From contig NZ_MTQP01000066.1 in assembly GCF_001984175.1 (NCBI RefSeq), forward strand, positions 62,001 to 126,000: DNA of 64,000 nt, in the 5' to 3' direction. The translations under genes and the position numbers were made by a program. The first letter of the stretch is position 1. Each line of letters begins with the position of its first letter. This DNA comes from Saccharothrix sp. ALI-22-I. GTDB lineage: Bacteria > Actinomycetota > Actinomycetes > Mycobacteriales > Pseudonocardiaceae. Shown here one piece after another: positions 7,084 through 16,491 of this stretch. Under the pieces are notes generated by a model that saw only the letters and a list, made by a program, of their open reading frames with translations, searched no databases and had not been told where the DNA came from.

Positions 7084-9291
7084 GTGCGGACCCTCCTGAT
7101 CGACAACCACGACTCGTACACGTACAACCTGTTCCACCTCGTCGCGGAAGTGAACGGGGAAGACCCCCTCGTGCTGCGCAACGACGACCCGGAGCTGGCC
7201 AGGCTGTCGTTCAACGAGGTGGACAACGTGGTGATCTCCCCAGGGCCCGGTCGACCGGGTCGGGACCGGGATCTCGCCGGGGCGAGCCGCTTCCTGGACC
7301 AGGATCTGTTACCGGTACTCGGGGTGTGCCTCGGCCACCAGGGGTTGGGCTTCCAGGCCGGCGCGCAGGTCGCGTTCGCGCCACAGGCCCGACACGGTCA
7401 TCCGACCACCGTCGCGCACGACGGGCGCGGCCTGTTCGCGGGAATCCCCCAAGGGTTCACCGCGGTCCGCTACCACTCGTTGTGCGTGCGCGAACCGTTG
7501 CCACCGGGACTGGAGGCCACCGCCTGGGCGGAGGACGGCGTGCTGATGGGGCTGCGCCACCGGTCCCGCCCTCAGTGGGGAGTGCAGTTCCACCCGGAGT
7601 CGATCCTCACCGAGTGGGGAACCCGGCTGGTGGCCAATTTCCGTGCGCTCTCCGAGGTGGCGAGACCGTCCATCACGGTGTCCGGTTCCAGCCCCGCACC
7701 TGCGGAAACGGCGCCCGAGACGCCCGCCCGGCACACCGGCCACCGGCTGCACACCGCGGTGCACCGCGGAGCCGTCGACCCGGAGCAGGTGTTCGCGGAA
7801 CTCCACTCGGCATCACCACGCGCGTTCTGGCTGGACGGCGCCGGCGCGGACGACCGGGGGTCGCGCTTCTCCTACCTCGGTGACGACACCGGTCCGCTCG
7901 CCGAGTACCTCAGCTACGACGTGCAAGACGGCGTGCTGACGGTGGAACGCGCGGGCCGACCACCGACCAGGCTGCACGACGACGTGTTCGCCTACCTGCG
8001 GCGCGGTCTCGACCAACGCGCACACCCCCGGCCGGACCTCCCGTTCGACTTCACGTGCGGCTGGGTCGGGTACTTCGGGTACGAGCTCAAGGCGGTCCTC
8101 GGTGGCCGGGCCGCCCACCGCAGCAGCACCCCCGACGCCGCCTGGTTGTTCGCCGACCGGGTCGTCGTCATCGACCACCACGAGCACACGGCGTACCTGC
8201 TCTGCCTGGCCGAGGACACGCCGACCGCCGCTGAGGAGGCCGCCGCCTGGCTCGACGCGGCACTCCTCACCCTGTCCTCCCTGTCGTCGCACAAGACACC
8301 TCCGGCCAGAGCCTGGCTGTATCCGACGACTCGGCACGACGACGACGCCGTGGAGATCACCGAACGTTGGCTGCTGCGCGACGCCGAGGGCTACCGCGCC
8401 GATGTCGTCTCCTCCCAGGAACGGCTGCACGCGGGCGAGAGCTACGAGGTCTGCCTGACCACGGCGGTGGAACTGCCCGCGACGTCCACCTCGGCCGACT
8501 ACTACCGGGTGCTGCGCCGGGTCAACCCGGCGCCGTTCTCCGCCTACCTGCGCTTCGGCGAGGTCGACGTGGCCAGTTCGTCACCGGAGCGGTTCCTCCG
8601 GGTCGGCGCCGACGGCGTCGTGCAGGCCGAACCGATCAAAGGCACGTCCGCCCGCGGCGCGACCCCCGAAGAGGACGCCGCACTGCGTGACGGTCTGATC
8701 GAGGACCCGAAGACGCGCGCCGAGAACCTGATGATCGTGGACCTGCTGCGCAACGACCTGGGGCGGGTGTGCCGGGTGGGCACGGTGGGAGTGCCGGAGC
8801 TGATGGCGACCCGGAGCTACCAGACCGTGCACCAGCTCGTCTCGACGGTGCGCGGCGAGCTGAGACCAGGGCTGGACGCGCTGGACTGCGTACGGGCCTG
8901 TTTCCCCGGCGGGTCCATGACCGGGGCGCCCAAGGAACGCACGATGGAGATCATCGACGAGCTGGAGTCCGGTGCCCGCGGCGTGTACTCCGGCGCGCTG
9001 GGCTTCCTGAGCTGCAACGGCTCCGCCGACCTGAGCATCGTCATCCGCACCGCGGTCTTCGCCTCCGGACGGGTGCGGATCGGAGCCGGCGGGGCGGTCG
9101 TGCTGGGCTCCGATCCCGAGGCGGAATACCGGGAGATGCTGCTCAAGCTGGCCGCGCCGATGCGGGCCTACTGGGGTTCCGGCGTGCACCAACCGGCCGC
9201 GGTGCTGCCCGCCGAGCCGCGCGTGTCCCGGGGCAGGCACGCACGCCGCCGCCGCGCCACCGCACGGCGCACCGAGGTGGAGGCCGGCTGA
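7084..9291 (+). CDS. pabAB: Fused aminodeoxychorismate synthase (PabA-PabB)
   Basis: 735-aa fusion that makes 4-amino-4-deoxychorismate from chorismate and glutamine. The glutaminase half (1-185) has the nucleophile Cys82 in 'GVCLGHQ' and His170/Glu172 in 'QFHPES'. The chorismate-binding half (about 235-700) carries 'PIKGT' with Lys519, the residue that marks PabB rather than anthranilate synthase (which has Ala there), plus 'GGSMTGAPKE' and 'YSGALG'. The GTG start has GGAG eight bases upstream. Codon 76 is TTA (7309-7311), so expression may depend on bldA. Fused enzymes of this type usually supply p-aminobenzoate to secondary metabolism. The stop overlaps the next start (TGATG). Confidence 0.92.
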   Translation: MRTLLIDNHDSYTYNLFHLVAEVNGEDPLVLRNDDPELARLSFNEVDNVVISPGPGRPGRDRDLAGASRFLDQDLLPVLGVCLGHQGLGFQAGAQVAFAPQARHGHPTTVAHDGRGLFAGIPQGFTAVRYHSLCVREPLPPGLEATAWAEDGVLMGLRHRSRPQWGVQFHPESILTEWGTRLVANFRALSEVARPSITVSGSSPAPAETAPETPARHTGHRLHTAVHRGAVDPEQVFAELHSASPRAFWLDGAGADDRGSRFSYLGDDTGPLAEYLSYDVQDGVLTVERAGRPPTRLHDDVFAYLRRGLDQRAHPRPDLPFDFTCGWVGYFGYELKAVLGGRAAHRSSTPDAAWLFADRVVVIDHHEHTAYLLCLAEDTPTAAEEAAAWLDAALLTLSSLSSHKTPPARAWLYPTTRHDDDAVEITERWLLRDAEGYRADVVSSQERLHAGESYEVCLTTAVELPATSTSADYYRVLRRVNPAPFSAYLRFGEVDVASSSPERFLRVGADGVVQAEPIKGTSARGATPEEDAALRDGLIEDPKTRAENLMIVDLLRNDLGRVCRVGTVGVPELMATRSYQTVHQLVSTVRGELRPGLDALDCVRACFPGGSMTGAPKERTMEIIDELESGARGVYSGALGFLSCNGSADLSIVIRTAVFASGRVRIGAGGAVVLGSDPEAEYREMLLKLAAPMRAYWGSGVHQPAAVLPAEPRVSRGRHARRRRATARRTEVEAG

Positions 9292-10775
9292 TGACGGGAG
9301 TCGACAACGCGGCGGGTGCGCTGGCCGCACGCGCCGAGCGGTCCGGCTGGTCGTCCCGGCCCGCCTATCTGGTGGGCGACGACGTGTGGACGCACGGTCA
9401 GGTGCACGACCGCGCCGCGCGCGCCACAGGCGTGCTGCGCGACCACGGTATCGGCCGGGGCGACCACGTGCTGCTGGCCGCGCCGGACGGTGTCGCGTGG
9501 GTGGTCGCGTTCCTGGCGATAGCCCGGCTGGGTGCGGTGGCGGTGCTGGTGAATCCGGAACTCCCCGCAGCCGATCACGAACTGCTGCTGGCGGACTGCG
9601 GCGCACGCGCCTGCGTGACGGAGGCGGCGTTGGCGGACCGCTTCTCCGGATGCACGTGGATCGACGTCGACCGGCTGTTCGACCGGGCCTCGACGGCCGC
9701 GGTCGTGCCCGCGGTCGACGTCACCGCGACGAGCCCGCTCTACGTGCAGTACACCTCCGGGACCACCGGTCGACCGAAGGGCGTCGTGCACGCCCACAAA
9801 GACCTCTACTGGTACGGCACCTCGGTGGGACGTCACGTGCTGCGCATCGAGCCCGACGACATCGCGCTGTCGGTCTCGAAGATGTTCTGGGCGTACGGCT
9901 TCGGCAACGCGCTGGTGTTCCCACTGCACTCGGGTTCGGCCGCGGTGCTCGCACCGCACCGCCCCGCGGCGGAGGAGATCATCGACATGGTGGCCCGGCA
10001 CAGGGTGAGCGTCCTGTACTCCGTGCCGTCCTCCTACGGGGCGCTGGCGTCCGCCGACACCCGCGGCGCGCTGAAGTCCCTGCGTGTCGCGGTGTCCGCC
10101 GGCGAGCCGCTGCCCGACTCGCTCGGCACCCGACTGATCCACGAGCTGGGGATCGAGGTGTTGGAGCAGATCGGCTCCACCGAGGCCGGGCACGCGTTCT
10201 GCGCCAACCGGATAGACGACAACACCCCGGGCACGCTGGGCCCGCCGGTGCCCGGATGGGAGGTGCAGGTGCGTGATCGGCACGGCCGACCGGTCGCCAC
10301 CGGCACCGAGGGTGAACTGTGGGTGCGCGGTCCGACGCTGTTCTCCCACTACCTCAACCAGCCGGAACTCACTGGGAAAACACTCGTCGACGGCTGGCTG
10401 GCCACCCACGACCGGGCCCGCCGCAACGCCGACGGCACGGTGAGCCACCTCGGCCGCACCGACGACATGGAGATGGTCGGCGGGATCTCCCTGTCGCCAC
10501 TGGAGGTCGAGCGGGTCCTGGCCGCGCACCCCATGGTCCGCGAGGCCGCGGTGGCCGCCGTGCTCGACCACCAGCACGCCTCACGGCTGCGGGCGTTCGT
10601 GGTTCCCGAAGGCGGAACCGGACACGCACCGGGTCTGGAGGTCGAGCTGATCGCCTGGACCCGGTCCCGGCTCCCCGCGTTCAAGGTGCCTCGCACGGTG
10701 CGGCTCGTGCACCGGTTGCCGAGGACCGCCACCGGCAAGTTGCGTCGGCACGTCGTGCGCACGGGTTCCTGGTGA
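9291..10775 (+). CDS. Benzoate-CoA-ligase-like acyl-activating enzyme
   Basis: ANL-superfamily ligase (494 aa) that adenylates an aryl acid and loads it on CoA or a carrier protein. Motifs: 'YTSGTTGRPKG' P-loop (A3), 'QIGSTEAGHAF' (A5), 'HDRARRNADGTVSHLGRTDD' (A7-A8) and the C-terminal lysine in 'RTATGKLRRHV' (A10). The stretch 'VSKMFWAYGFGNALVFPLHSG' is typical of benzoate/4-hydroxybenzoate CoA ligases. It is translationally coupled to the aminodeoxychorismate synthase, so p-aminobenzoate or 4-hydroxybenzoate is the expected substrate. Which one, and whether the acceptor is CoA or the ACP of the nearby PKS, cannot be read from sequence. Confidence 0.85.
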   Translation: MTGVDNAAGALAARAERSGWSSRPAYLVGDDVWTHGQVHDRAARATGVLRDHGIGRGDHVLLAAPDGVAWVVAFLAIARLGAVAVLVNPELPAADHELLLADCGARACVTEAALADRFSGCTWIDVDRLFDRASTAAVVPAVDVTATSPLYVQYTSGTTGRPKGVVHAHKDLYWYGTSVGRHVLRIEPDDIALSVSKMFWAYGFGNALVFPLHSGSAAVLAPHRPAAEEIIDMVARHRVSVLYSVPSSYGALASADTRGALKSLRVAVSAGEPLPDSLGTRLIHELGIEVLEQIGSTEAGHAFCANRIDDNTPGTLGPPVPGWEVQVRDRHGRPVATGTEGELWVRGPTLFSHYLNQPELTGKTLVDGWLATHDRARRNADGTVSHLGRTDDMEMVGGISLSPLEVERVLAAHPMVREAAVAAVLDHQHASRLRAFVVPEGGTGHAPGLEVELIAWTRSRLPAFKVPRTVRLVHRLPRTATGKLRRHVVRTGSW

Positions 10776-10807
10776 CCTGTCCGCCCACCATCCACAGAGG
10801 AGTTACC

Positions 10808-12385
10808 GTGCAGCAGAAGATCTTCTCCGGCAGTGGTTTCTACATCGGGCGGATGTTCCGCGAGGCGGCGTCCCGCCACGGCGACGTGCCGGTCGTCCTG
10901 GACCGTCCGCTCGACGTGGCCCCCGAGGAAGGCCTCCAGCACACCTACCGGTCACTGGCCGATCTGGTGGACCGGCTGGCGGACAAGCTGTGGGCGGCCG
11001 GGGCCAGGCCCGCGAGCCCCGTCGCGGTCCACAAGAGCGACAACGCCGACATCGCGTTGCTCGCCTGTGCCGCGTCCCGCATCGGTGCGGTGCCCGTCCT
11101 CTTGTCACCCGGTCTGGACGCCGTCACGGTCGGCATCCTGCTCGGCAGGCTCGACCGGCCGTTGCTGGTCACCGACGAGACGACGTTGTCACGGCTCATG
11201 GCGCACACCGACATCTCCGGGCTGACCAGCAGGCGCCTCCTGGTGAGCGGGTCGGCCCGCGACGCCGTGGCACTCTCCGACGTCCTGGTGACCAGACCGG
11301 CCAAGCCGGTTCGGCTCTACCCCGACGAGCCCGCGCTGATCACGCACAGCTCGGGCACGACCGACGTGCCCAAACTCGCCGTGCACTGCCCCCGAGCGCT
11401 GTGGAACAGGTTGGTGCCGCAGAAGGTCATGGCGCTTCCGGTGCGCGGGGAGACGGCCGCCTTCTGCATGTCGTTCGTCCACTCCCGCTTCTACCACGCG
11501 CTCGGCACGTTCCTGTCCGGTGGCAGCCCGTTGCTCTTGCTGGTGGACCACGACCCCGCCTCGGTCGGCCCGCTGTTGACCCGGTGGCGGCCGGGTGTGG
11601 TGGAAACGCACCCCAACACGTTCGTGCTGTGGGAAGACCTGGTGGATGCTCCGGGAGCACCGCTGCGTGATGTCCGCTGTTTCAGCAGCACGTTCGACGC
11701 CATCCACCCGCGCACCGTGCAACGGCTGCTCGGCGCGTCCCAGCGTCGCGGCAAGTACCTCATGCAGCTCTACGGTCAGAGCGAGACCGGGCCGGTGGCC
11801 GTGCGCGTGTTCACCGAACGGGGCGCGACGCGCGGCGACGGACGACTGGTGGGCATGGGCATCCCCGGCTTCACCAAGGTCCGGATCACCGACGATTCCG
11901 GCGCTCCGGTGCCGCGCGGAACGGTAGGGCACATCGAGGCGCGCACCCGTGGCCGGATTCTCACCTACCAGGGAGCGCAGGACAGGTTCGACGCGCAGCT
12001 CAACGGGAGCTGGTGGCGCATGGGCGACATGGGCACGCGCAGCTGGTGGGGCGGACTGCACCTGGTCGACCGCGAGATCGACCGGATCGACGACGTGGAC
12101 AGCAACCTGCGGATCGAGGACGTGCTGATGTCCCGGCTGGACGAGTTGCGCGAGGTGGTCGTGGTTCCCGGCGCGGGCGGGGTGCCGGTGCCGGTGGTGT
12201 GCACCCGCACCGGGGCGCCGCTGGTGCGGGCGCGGTGGCGGCGGGCGACGGCCGACCTGCCGAACCTGGGCGCACCGCAGCAGTGGGCGTTCGACGACCT
12301 GCCCAGAACGTCGACGTGGAAGATCAAACGCGTGGCGCTCGCCCGGTTGATCGGCGCCGGCGACAGCGTGGTGGCCCGTGGCTGA
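10808..12385 (+). CDS. Second acyl-AMP ligase, divergent
   Basis: ANL-superfamily protein (525 aa, GTG start). The P-loop is altered to 'HSSGTTDVPKLAVH', A5 reads 'YGQSETGPV', and the C-terminal lysine motif is 'RTSTWKIKRV'. The family is clearly different from its upstream neighbour, with a long N-terminal half ('LLSPGLDAVTVGILLGRLDR') and 'MSFVHSRFYHALGTFLSGGS'. It could activate a second acid or act as an amide synthetase-like partner. It overlaps the next gene by 8 nt, which supports one operon. Two ligases in a row suggest two acid building blocks or two acceptors. Confidence 0.8.
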   Translation: MQQKIFSGSGFYIGRMFREAASRHGDVPVVLDRPLDVAPEEGLQHTYRSLADLVDRLADKLWAAGARPASPVAVHKSDNADIALLACAASRIGAVPVLLSPGLDAVTVGILLGRLDRPLLVTDETTLSRLMAHTDISGLTSRRLLVSGSARDAVALSDVLVTRPAKPVRLYPDEPALITHSSGTTDVPKLAVHCPRALWNRLVPQKVMALPVRGETAAFCMSFVHSRFYHALGTFLSGGSPLLLLVDHDPASVGPLLTRWRPGVVETHPNTFVLWEDLVDAPGAPLRDVRCFSSTFDAIHPRTVQRLLGASQRRGKYLMQLYGQSETGPVAVRVFTERGATRGDGRLVGMGIPGFTKVRITDDSGAPVPRGTVGHIEARTRGRILTYQGAQDRFDAQLNGSWWRMGDMGTRSWWGGLHLVDREIDRIDDVDSNLRIEDVLMSRLDELREVVVVPGAGGVPVPVVCTRTGAPLVRARWRRATADLPNLGAPQQWAFDDLPRTSTWKIKRVALARLIGAGDSVVARG

Positions 12386-13595
12386 GGCGGCCGGACCGGT
12401 GATCGTCGTGGGCGCGGGTCCGGTCGGGCTCTTCGCGGCGCTGGCCCTGCGCGCCCGGCGGATTCCGGTGCTCCTGCTCGAAGCCGACCCCGCCGACCGG
12501 GTCAGCACCGGCAGTCGCGCTCTCTACGTGCACGGCGAGTCGTTGAGGCTGCTGGAATCCACCAGCCCGCGGCTGGGAGCGGAACTCGCGGCGCACGGCG
12601 TGCTCTGGAACGTCCGCCGCACCCTGTACCGGGGGCGGCAGGTGTACGCACGGGAGTACCCGGCGCACGACGCGTCCCGCGGCCTGCCACCGTTCACCAG
12701 CCTGCGGCAGAGCGAGACCGAGCGGATTCTGCGCGACGCCTGTCAACGGGCGGGTGTGGACATGCTGTGGAACCACCCCGTCACCGAGGTGGCCGCCGAC
12801 TCCGACGGCGTCATCGTCACCACCGCCGGCGGCGAGACCTGTTGGGGCAGCCACGTCGTGGGAGCGGACGGAGCCAGGTCGACGGTGCGCAAGAGCGCGG
12901 GCGTCTCGTTGGCCGGCTCGGCCGCCCAGGACGGGTTCCACGTTGTCGTCGACGTCGCCGACGAGCCCTGCCGCGCACCGAGCCTGGAACGGGTGATGCA
13001 CTACGAACACCCCGCCGCGGACGGTCGTGGCGTGCTGATCGTGCCCTACGCGTCGGGTTTCCAGGTCGACGTGCAGAGCCGTGCCGGTGACGATCCGGAC
13101 GTCATCGCCTCGCCCGCGGAGGTGCGGCGGTGGCTGCCCGAGCTGATCGGGCCGACGCCGACCGCGCGCATCACGGCGATCTCGGTGTACCGGTTCCTCC
13201 AGCTGATCGCCGACGACTTCACCGACCCGCACCGACGGGTACTGCTCGTCGGGGAGGCCGCCCACCTGTTTCCCCCCTTCGGCGCGCGCGGCATGAACAG
13301 CGGCTTCGTCGACGCCCAGGCGGCAGCGGAGGCCATCGCGACCGGGCGCCGCTCCCCCGCGGCGAACGCCGACGCCGTCACCGGGTTCGTCACCGCCAGG
13401 CGTGCGGCGGCGCAGGTCAACAGCGCCGCCGCAGGTGCGGCCCTGCGGCACCTGCGTCCGCGCGGCGCGGCGGCCCGGCTGCGACGGACCGCGGCGGCAC
13501 GTCTCGCACCGGTGGTGCCGAGGTTCGGCGAGTGGCTTGAGCACGCACCCTACGGCCCCAGACCAAGGACTTCGACGAGCAGAACGGGTCGCTGA
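12378..13595 (+). CDS. FAD-dependent aromatic monooxygenase, group A
   Basis: 405-aa flavin monooxygenase. The Rossmann fingerprint is 'VIVVGAGPVGLFAALAL' at the N-terminus, the DG motif is 'VGADGARSTVRK' and the GD motif is 'LLVGEAAHLFPPFGARGMNS'. These are features of p-hydroxybenzoate-hydroxylase-type enzymes that hydroxylate an aromatic ring using NAD(P)H and oxygen. The start GTG at 12378 lies inside the end of the preceding ligase gene. The C-terminal 60 residues are Arg-rich and unlike the family. In this operon it would most simply hydroxylate the aminobenzoate or hydroxybenzoate unit, before or after activation. Confidence 0.85.
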   Translation: MAEAAGPVIVVGAGPVGLFAALALRARRIPVLLLEADPADRVSTGSRALYVHGESLRLLESTSPRLGAELAAHGVLWNVRRTLYRGRQVYAREYPAHDASRGLPPFTSLRQSETERILRDACQRAGVDMLWNHPVTEVAADSDGVIVTTAGGETCWGSHVVGADGARSTVRKSAGVSLAGSAAQDGFHVVVDVADEPCRAPSLERVMHYEHPAADGRGVLIVPYASGFQVDVQSRAGDDPDVIASPAEVRRWLPELIGPTPTARITAISVYRFLQLIADDFTDPHRRVLLVGEAAHLFPPFGARGMNSGFVDAQAAAEAIATGRRSPAANADAVTGFVTARRAAAQVNSAAAGAALRHLRPRGAAARLRRTAAARLAPVVPRFGEWLEHAPYGPRPRTSTSRTGR

Positions 13596-14369
13596 ATGAG
13601 AATCGACGACAGCTCTCTGTTGGTGGCCGATTCCTGGCTGGTGCTGAACGGGGCGGTGCGGTCACTGGATCGGCACGTCGTCCGGTTCACCCGGGCCTGT
13701 CTGGAGGTCGGTGTCGTCACACCGCAGGAGCTGCACAAGTTCTGGCGCGATGCGATCGCCGCGCTGCCCCGCTCGGGCGCGTGGTTCCCGAGGGTGGAAC
13801 TCGTCGGCGACCCGCCGGAGTTGCGCCTGCGAATCCGCCGGGCGCCCGCGCGCGGCGAGGACGTGCGGGTGTGGGTGCCGGACGCGGTCGATCACCGGTG
13901 TAATCCGACCCGCAAGGGACCGGACCTCCTCGCGCTGAGCCGCCTGCGGGCCGAGGCGGCGATCCACCGGGCCGAGGAAGCGCTGTTGCGGACGGTGGAC
14001 GGCACCGTGGTCGAAGCGGCGACGTCGTCGATCCTGTGGTGGGAGGACGACGTGCTGTGCTCGCCGCCCGAGGAGATCCCGGCGCTGGCCGGCACCACCG
14101 CCGGGCTGGTGAAGGACCTGGCCAGGGCGAGCGGGATTCGGACGGCTCATCGTGCCCGCCGGGTCGAGGAGTTGGCCGGCCGGGAGGTGTGGTTGCTCAA
14201 CGCCCTGCACGGCATCCGCTTGGTGACCGGGTGGGTCGGGTGCGATGTCGACGCCGGCCGGGGCACGCACTTCCGGCAGTGGCGGGAGCAGGTCGAGCGG
14301 CTGCGCACGCCGCTGGACCCGCCCGCCGCCACGCTGCCGTATCAGCCGTTGCTCGTCGTGGAGGGCTGA
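13596..14369 (+). CDS. Aminodeoxychorismate-lyase-like PLP enzyme (PabC-like)
   Basis: 257-aa fold-type IV PLP protein. The likely Schiff-base lysine is in 'TRKGPDLLALSRLRAEA', and the family's 'VVEAATSSILWW' segment and 'ALAGTTAGLVKDL' phosphate-binding stretch follow. It should release pyruvate from aminodeoxychorismate to give p-aminobenzoate, completing the pathway begun by the PabA-PabB fusion in the same operon. The ATG directly follows the TGA of the monooxygenase gene. The N-terminus is compact ('LVADSWLVLNGAVRSLDRHV') as in other actinobacterial PabC-like proteins. The 3' end overlaps the convergent AhpD gene by 28 nt. Confidence 0.8.
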   Translation: MRIDDSSLLVADSWLVLNGAVRSLDRHVVRFTRACLEVGVVTPQELHKFWRDAIAALPRSGAWFPRVELVGDPPELRLRIRRAPARGEDVRVWVPDAVDHRCNPTRKGPDLLALSRLRAEAAIHRAEEALLRTVDGTVVEAATSSILWWEDDVLCSPPEEIPALAGTTAGLVKDLARASGIRTAHRARRVEELAGREVWLLNALHGIRLVTGWVGCDVDAGRGTHFRQWREQVERLRTPLDPPAATLPYQPLLVVEG

Positions 14370-14833
14370 GCGGCGGGGACCATGCGGGTGCTGATCGCGA
14401 TGCGGTTGTAGGAGTTGATCACGGTGCTGACCCAGATGAGCGCGGCGAGCGCGGGCTCGTCGAACTCGGCGGCGGCGGCCCGGTACACCCCGTCCGGCAC
14501 CCGACCGTCGTGCACGAGGGTGATCGCCTCGGCCAGCGCGAGAGCGGCCTTCTCCCGCGCGTCGAACAGCGGCGACTCCGGCCAGCCGGCCAGGGCGGCG
14601 AGGCGCTGCTCCGACTCGCCGCCGGTCCTGGCATCGCGGTCGTGCAGGTCGATGCAGAACTCGCACCCGTTGATCTGCGAGACGCGCAAGCGCACCAGCT
14701 CCAGCAGCGCGGTGGGCACCCCGGCGCGCGCCGCGGCGTCCGCGGCCGAGAGGTGCAGCGCCCGCATGGCGGCGGACACGTCGGAGGTGACCGCCTTCAG
14801 GTTCACCCTCGGCTCACTCGTAGTGGTTGACAT
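14342..14833 (-). CDS. AhpD/carboxymuconolactone-decarboxylase-fold protein
   Basis: 163-aa all-helical protein of the alkylhydroperoxidase D-like family. The redox Cys pair is 'INGCEFCIDLHDRDAR', and the helix 'LRVSQINGC' before it is typical. Such proteins act as peroxidase or disulfide-relay enzymes in the cytosol. The ATG at 14833 is preceded on its strand by TAGTAT and six bases, a -10 box at leaderless distance. It is convergent with the pabC-like gene and divergent from the nitrilase-like gene, with a perfect palindrome (14889-14913) between them. It is probably not part of the biosynthetic operon. Confidence 0.85.
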   Translation of the reverse strand: MSTTTSEPRVNLKAVTSDVSAAMRALHLSAADAAARAGVPTALLELVRLRVSQINGCEFCIDLHDRDARTGGESEQRLAALAGWPESPLFDAREKAALALAEAITLVHDGRVPDGVYRAAAAEFDEPALAALIWVSTVINSYNRIAISTRMVPAAQPSTTSNG

Positions 14834-14888
14834 TCTTCGATACTAGCAACAGTCTCTGGACATATCCCTTCTGCCACAACGGAAATCA

Positions 14889-14913
14889 CACTAAGTCCAC
14901 AATGGACTTAGTG
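14889..14913. promoter_or_regulatory. Perfect palindrome between divergent genes
   Basis: CACTAAGTCCA-CAA-TGGACTTAGTG: 11-base arms and a 3-base centre. It lies 55 bases upstream of the AhpD-like start and 45 bases upstream of the nitrilase-like start, just above both predicted promoters. It is a good candidate operator of an unidentified dimeric regulator. Confidence 0.65.
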
Positions 14914-14958
14914 CTTCGAGCGCTGTCCTTCGCGGCTGAAGCCGGCTAGGGTTGACCG

Positions 14959-15651
14959 GTGTTCACTCTCGCTGTCGCCCAGCCGCGCTGTACCCCCTAC
15001 GACGTGGCCGCCAACGTGGCGGCTCATGCATCGGCCGTGCGTGCGGCGGGTGCGCGGGTGGTGGTGTTCCCGGAGCTGTCGTTGACGGGGTACCACTTCG
15101 ACGCGCCGGTGGTGCCGTTCGACCTGGTGGAGCCGTTGGTGCAGGCCTGCGCCGAGACGGGGACCGTGGCGTTCGCGGGCGCGCCGGTGCAGGGGCCGCA
15201 CATCGGTGTGCTGGAGGTTTCCGGCGCGGGTGTGCGGGTGGCGTACCGGAAGATGTGGCTCGGCGGCGGGGAGCCGGTGCGCTTCCGCCCCGGTGACGCG
15301 CCCGCGGTGGTCGAGGTGGACGGGGTGCGGCTCGGGTTGGCCGTGTGCAAGGACACCGGCGTGCCGCAGCACGCGGCGGACACGGCGGCGTTGGGCATCG
15401 ACGTGTACGTGGCCGGCGTGTTGGAGCACGCGTGGGACTCGGCTGTGGTTGACGAGCGGGCGCGGCGGATCGCGGTCGAGCACGGTGTGTGGGTCGCGGT
15501 GGCGAGTTTCGCCGGCTCGACCGGTGAAGGGTATGCGTCTGCCGCGGGCCGTTCGGCGGTATGGGACTCGTCCGGTCGGATGGTCGTATCCGCTGACACC
15601 TCGGTCGACTCCGTGGTGCGGGCGGTGATCCCCGCGCGCGCCACGCGGTGA
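14959..15651 (+). CDS. Carbon-nitrogen hydrolase (nitrilase superfamily)
   Basis: 230-aa hydrolase with the Glu-Lys-Cys triad: Glu in 'VVFPELSLTGYHF', Lys in 'AYRKMWLGG' and Cys in 'LAVCKDTGVPQ'. It probably cleaves an amide, carbamoyl or similar C-N bond; the substrate is unknown. The GTG at 14959 has no ribosome-binding site but TAGGGT lies six bases upstream, so it looks leaderless. It is followed 35 bases later by an SDR gene with the same start arrangement. It may or may not belong to the biosynthetic cluster around it. Confidence 0.82.
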   Translation: MFTLAVAQPRCTPYDVAANVAAHASAVRAAGARVVVFPELSLTGYHFDAPVVPFDLVEPLVQACAETGTVAFAGAPVQGPHIGVLEVSGAGVRVAYRKMWLGGGEPVRFRPGDAPAVVEVDGVRLGLAVCKDTGVPQHAADTAALGIDVYVAGVLEHAWDSAVVDERARRIAVEHGVWVAVASFAGSTGEGYASAAGRSAVWDSSGRMVVSADTSVDSVVRAVIPARATR

Positions 15652-15685
15652 GGGGCCAGGACCGGTGGCGTCTAGGGTGGCCGGC

Positions 15686-16465
15686 GTGGAGATCGCGGTG
15701 GTCACCGGGGCGGCGCGGGGTTTCGGGCTGGAGATCGCCCGGAGGTTGCGCGCTCGTGGGTACGAGGTCGTGCTGGCGGATGTCGATGCGGCGGTGGAGG
15801 ACGCCGCGCGGGCGATCGGTGGGCATGGGGCGGTCGCCGACGTGCGTGATCCGGAGGCGCATCGGTCGGTCGCGGCGCGGGCGGCGGCGCTCGGGCGGGT
15901 GTCGGTGTGGGTGAACAACGCGGGTGTGGTGCTGACCGGGCAGCCGTGGGAGCACGGTGACGACGTGGTGCGGCGGACGGTCGAGGTGAACCTGCTCGGG
16001 GTGGTGTTCGGCTGTCAGGCGGCGGTCGACGTGATGCGGGCGGGCGGTGGGCGGATTCTGAACATCGCCTCGATGTCGGCGTTCGGCCCGGTGCCGGGAC
16101 TCGCGGTGTACGCGGCGACCAAGGCCGCCGTGCTGACCTTCGGGCTGAGCCTCCACGGTGACCTGGAGCGGGCGGGTGTGCCGGTGCGGGTGCTCACGTG
16201 CTGCCCGGACGCGGCGGACACGAAGCTGCTGCGCGACGTCCAGGACGACCCGGCGTCGGCGATCCTGTTCTCCGGTGGCGGGCTGCTGTCGGCGGCGGAG
16301 GTGGCGGACCGGGCGGTGGCGATGCTGGACGGTCGGCGGCTGGTCCGGGCACTCCCGGCGTACCGGGCGGGCATGGCGCGGGCCGGCGCCGTCGTGCCTT
16401 CGCTGGGGTTGAAGGTCCTGGATCTCCTCCGCCGCTTCGGCGATCGGCGGCGGACCGGCGCCTGA
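15686..16465 (+). CDS. Short-chain dehydrogenase/reductase
   Basis: 259-aa classical SDR. The cofactor motif is 'VVTGAARGFGLEIARRL', the structural motif 'VNNAGVV', and the catalytic set Ser ('NIASMSAFGP'), Tyr-x3-Lys ('YAATKAAV'). The Asp after the second beta strand ('VLADVDAA') suggests NAD(H) preference. I start it at GTG 15686, which puts TAGGGT seven bases upstream; an in-frame GTG at 15665 would add seven residues without a better signal. The C-terminus contains 'TKLLRDVQDD' and a basic tail. The substrate is unknown. Confidence 0.82.
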   Translation: MEIAVVTGAARGFGLEIARRLRARGYEVVLADVDAAVEDAARAIGGHGAVADVRDPEAHRSVAARAAALGRVSVWVNNAGVVLTGQPWEHGDDVVRRTVEVNLLGVVFGCQAAVDVMRAGGGRILNIASMSAFGPVPGLAVYAATKAAVLTFGLSLHGDLERAGVPVRVLTCCPDAADTKLLRDVQDDPASAILFSGGGLLSAAEVADRAVAMLDGRRLVRALPAYRAGMARAGAVVPSLGLKVLDLLRRFGDRRRTGA

Positions 16466-16491
16466 TCGCCACCCGCTGGAGCGGGGCGGGG

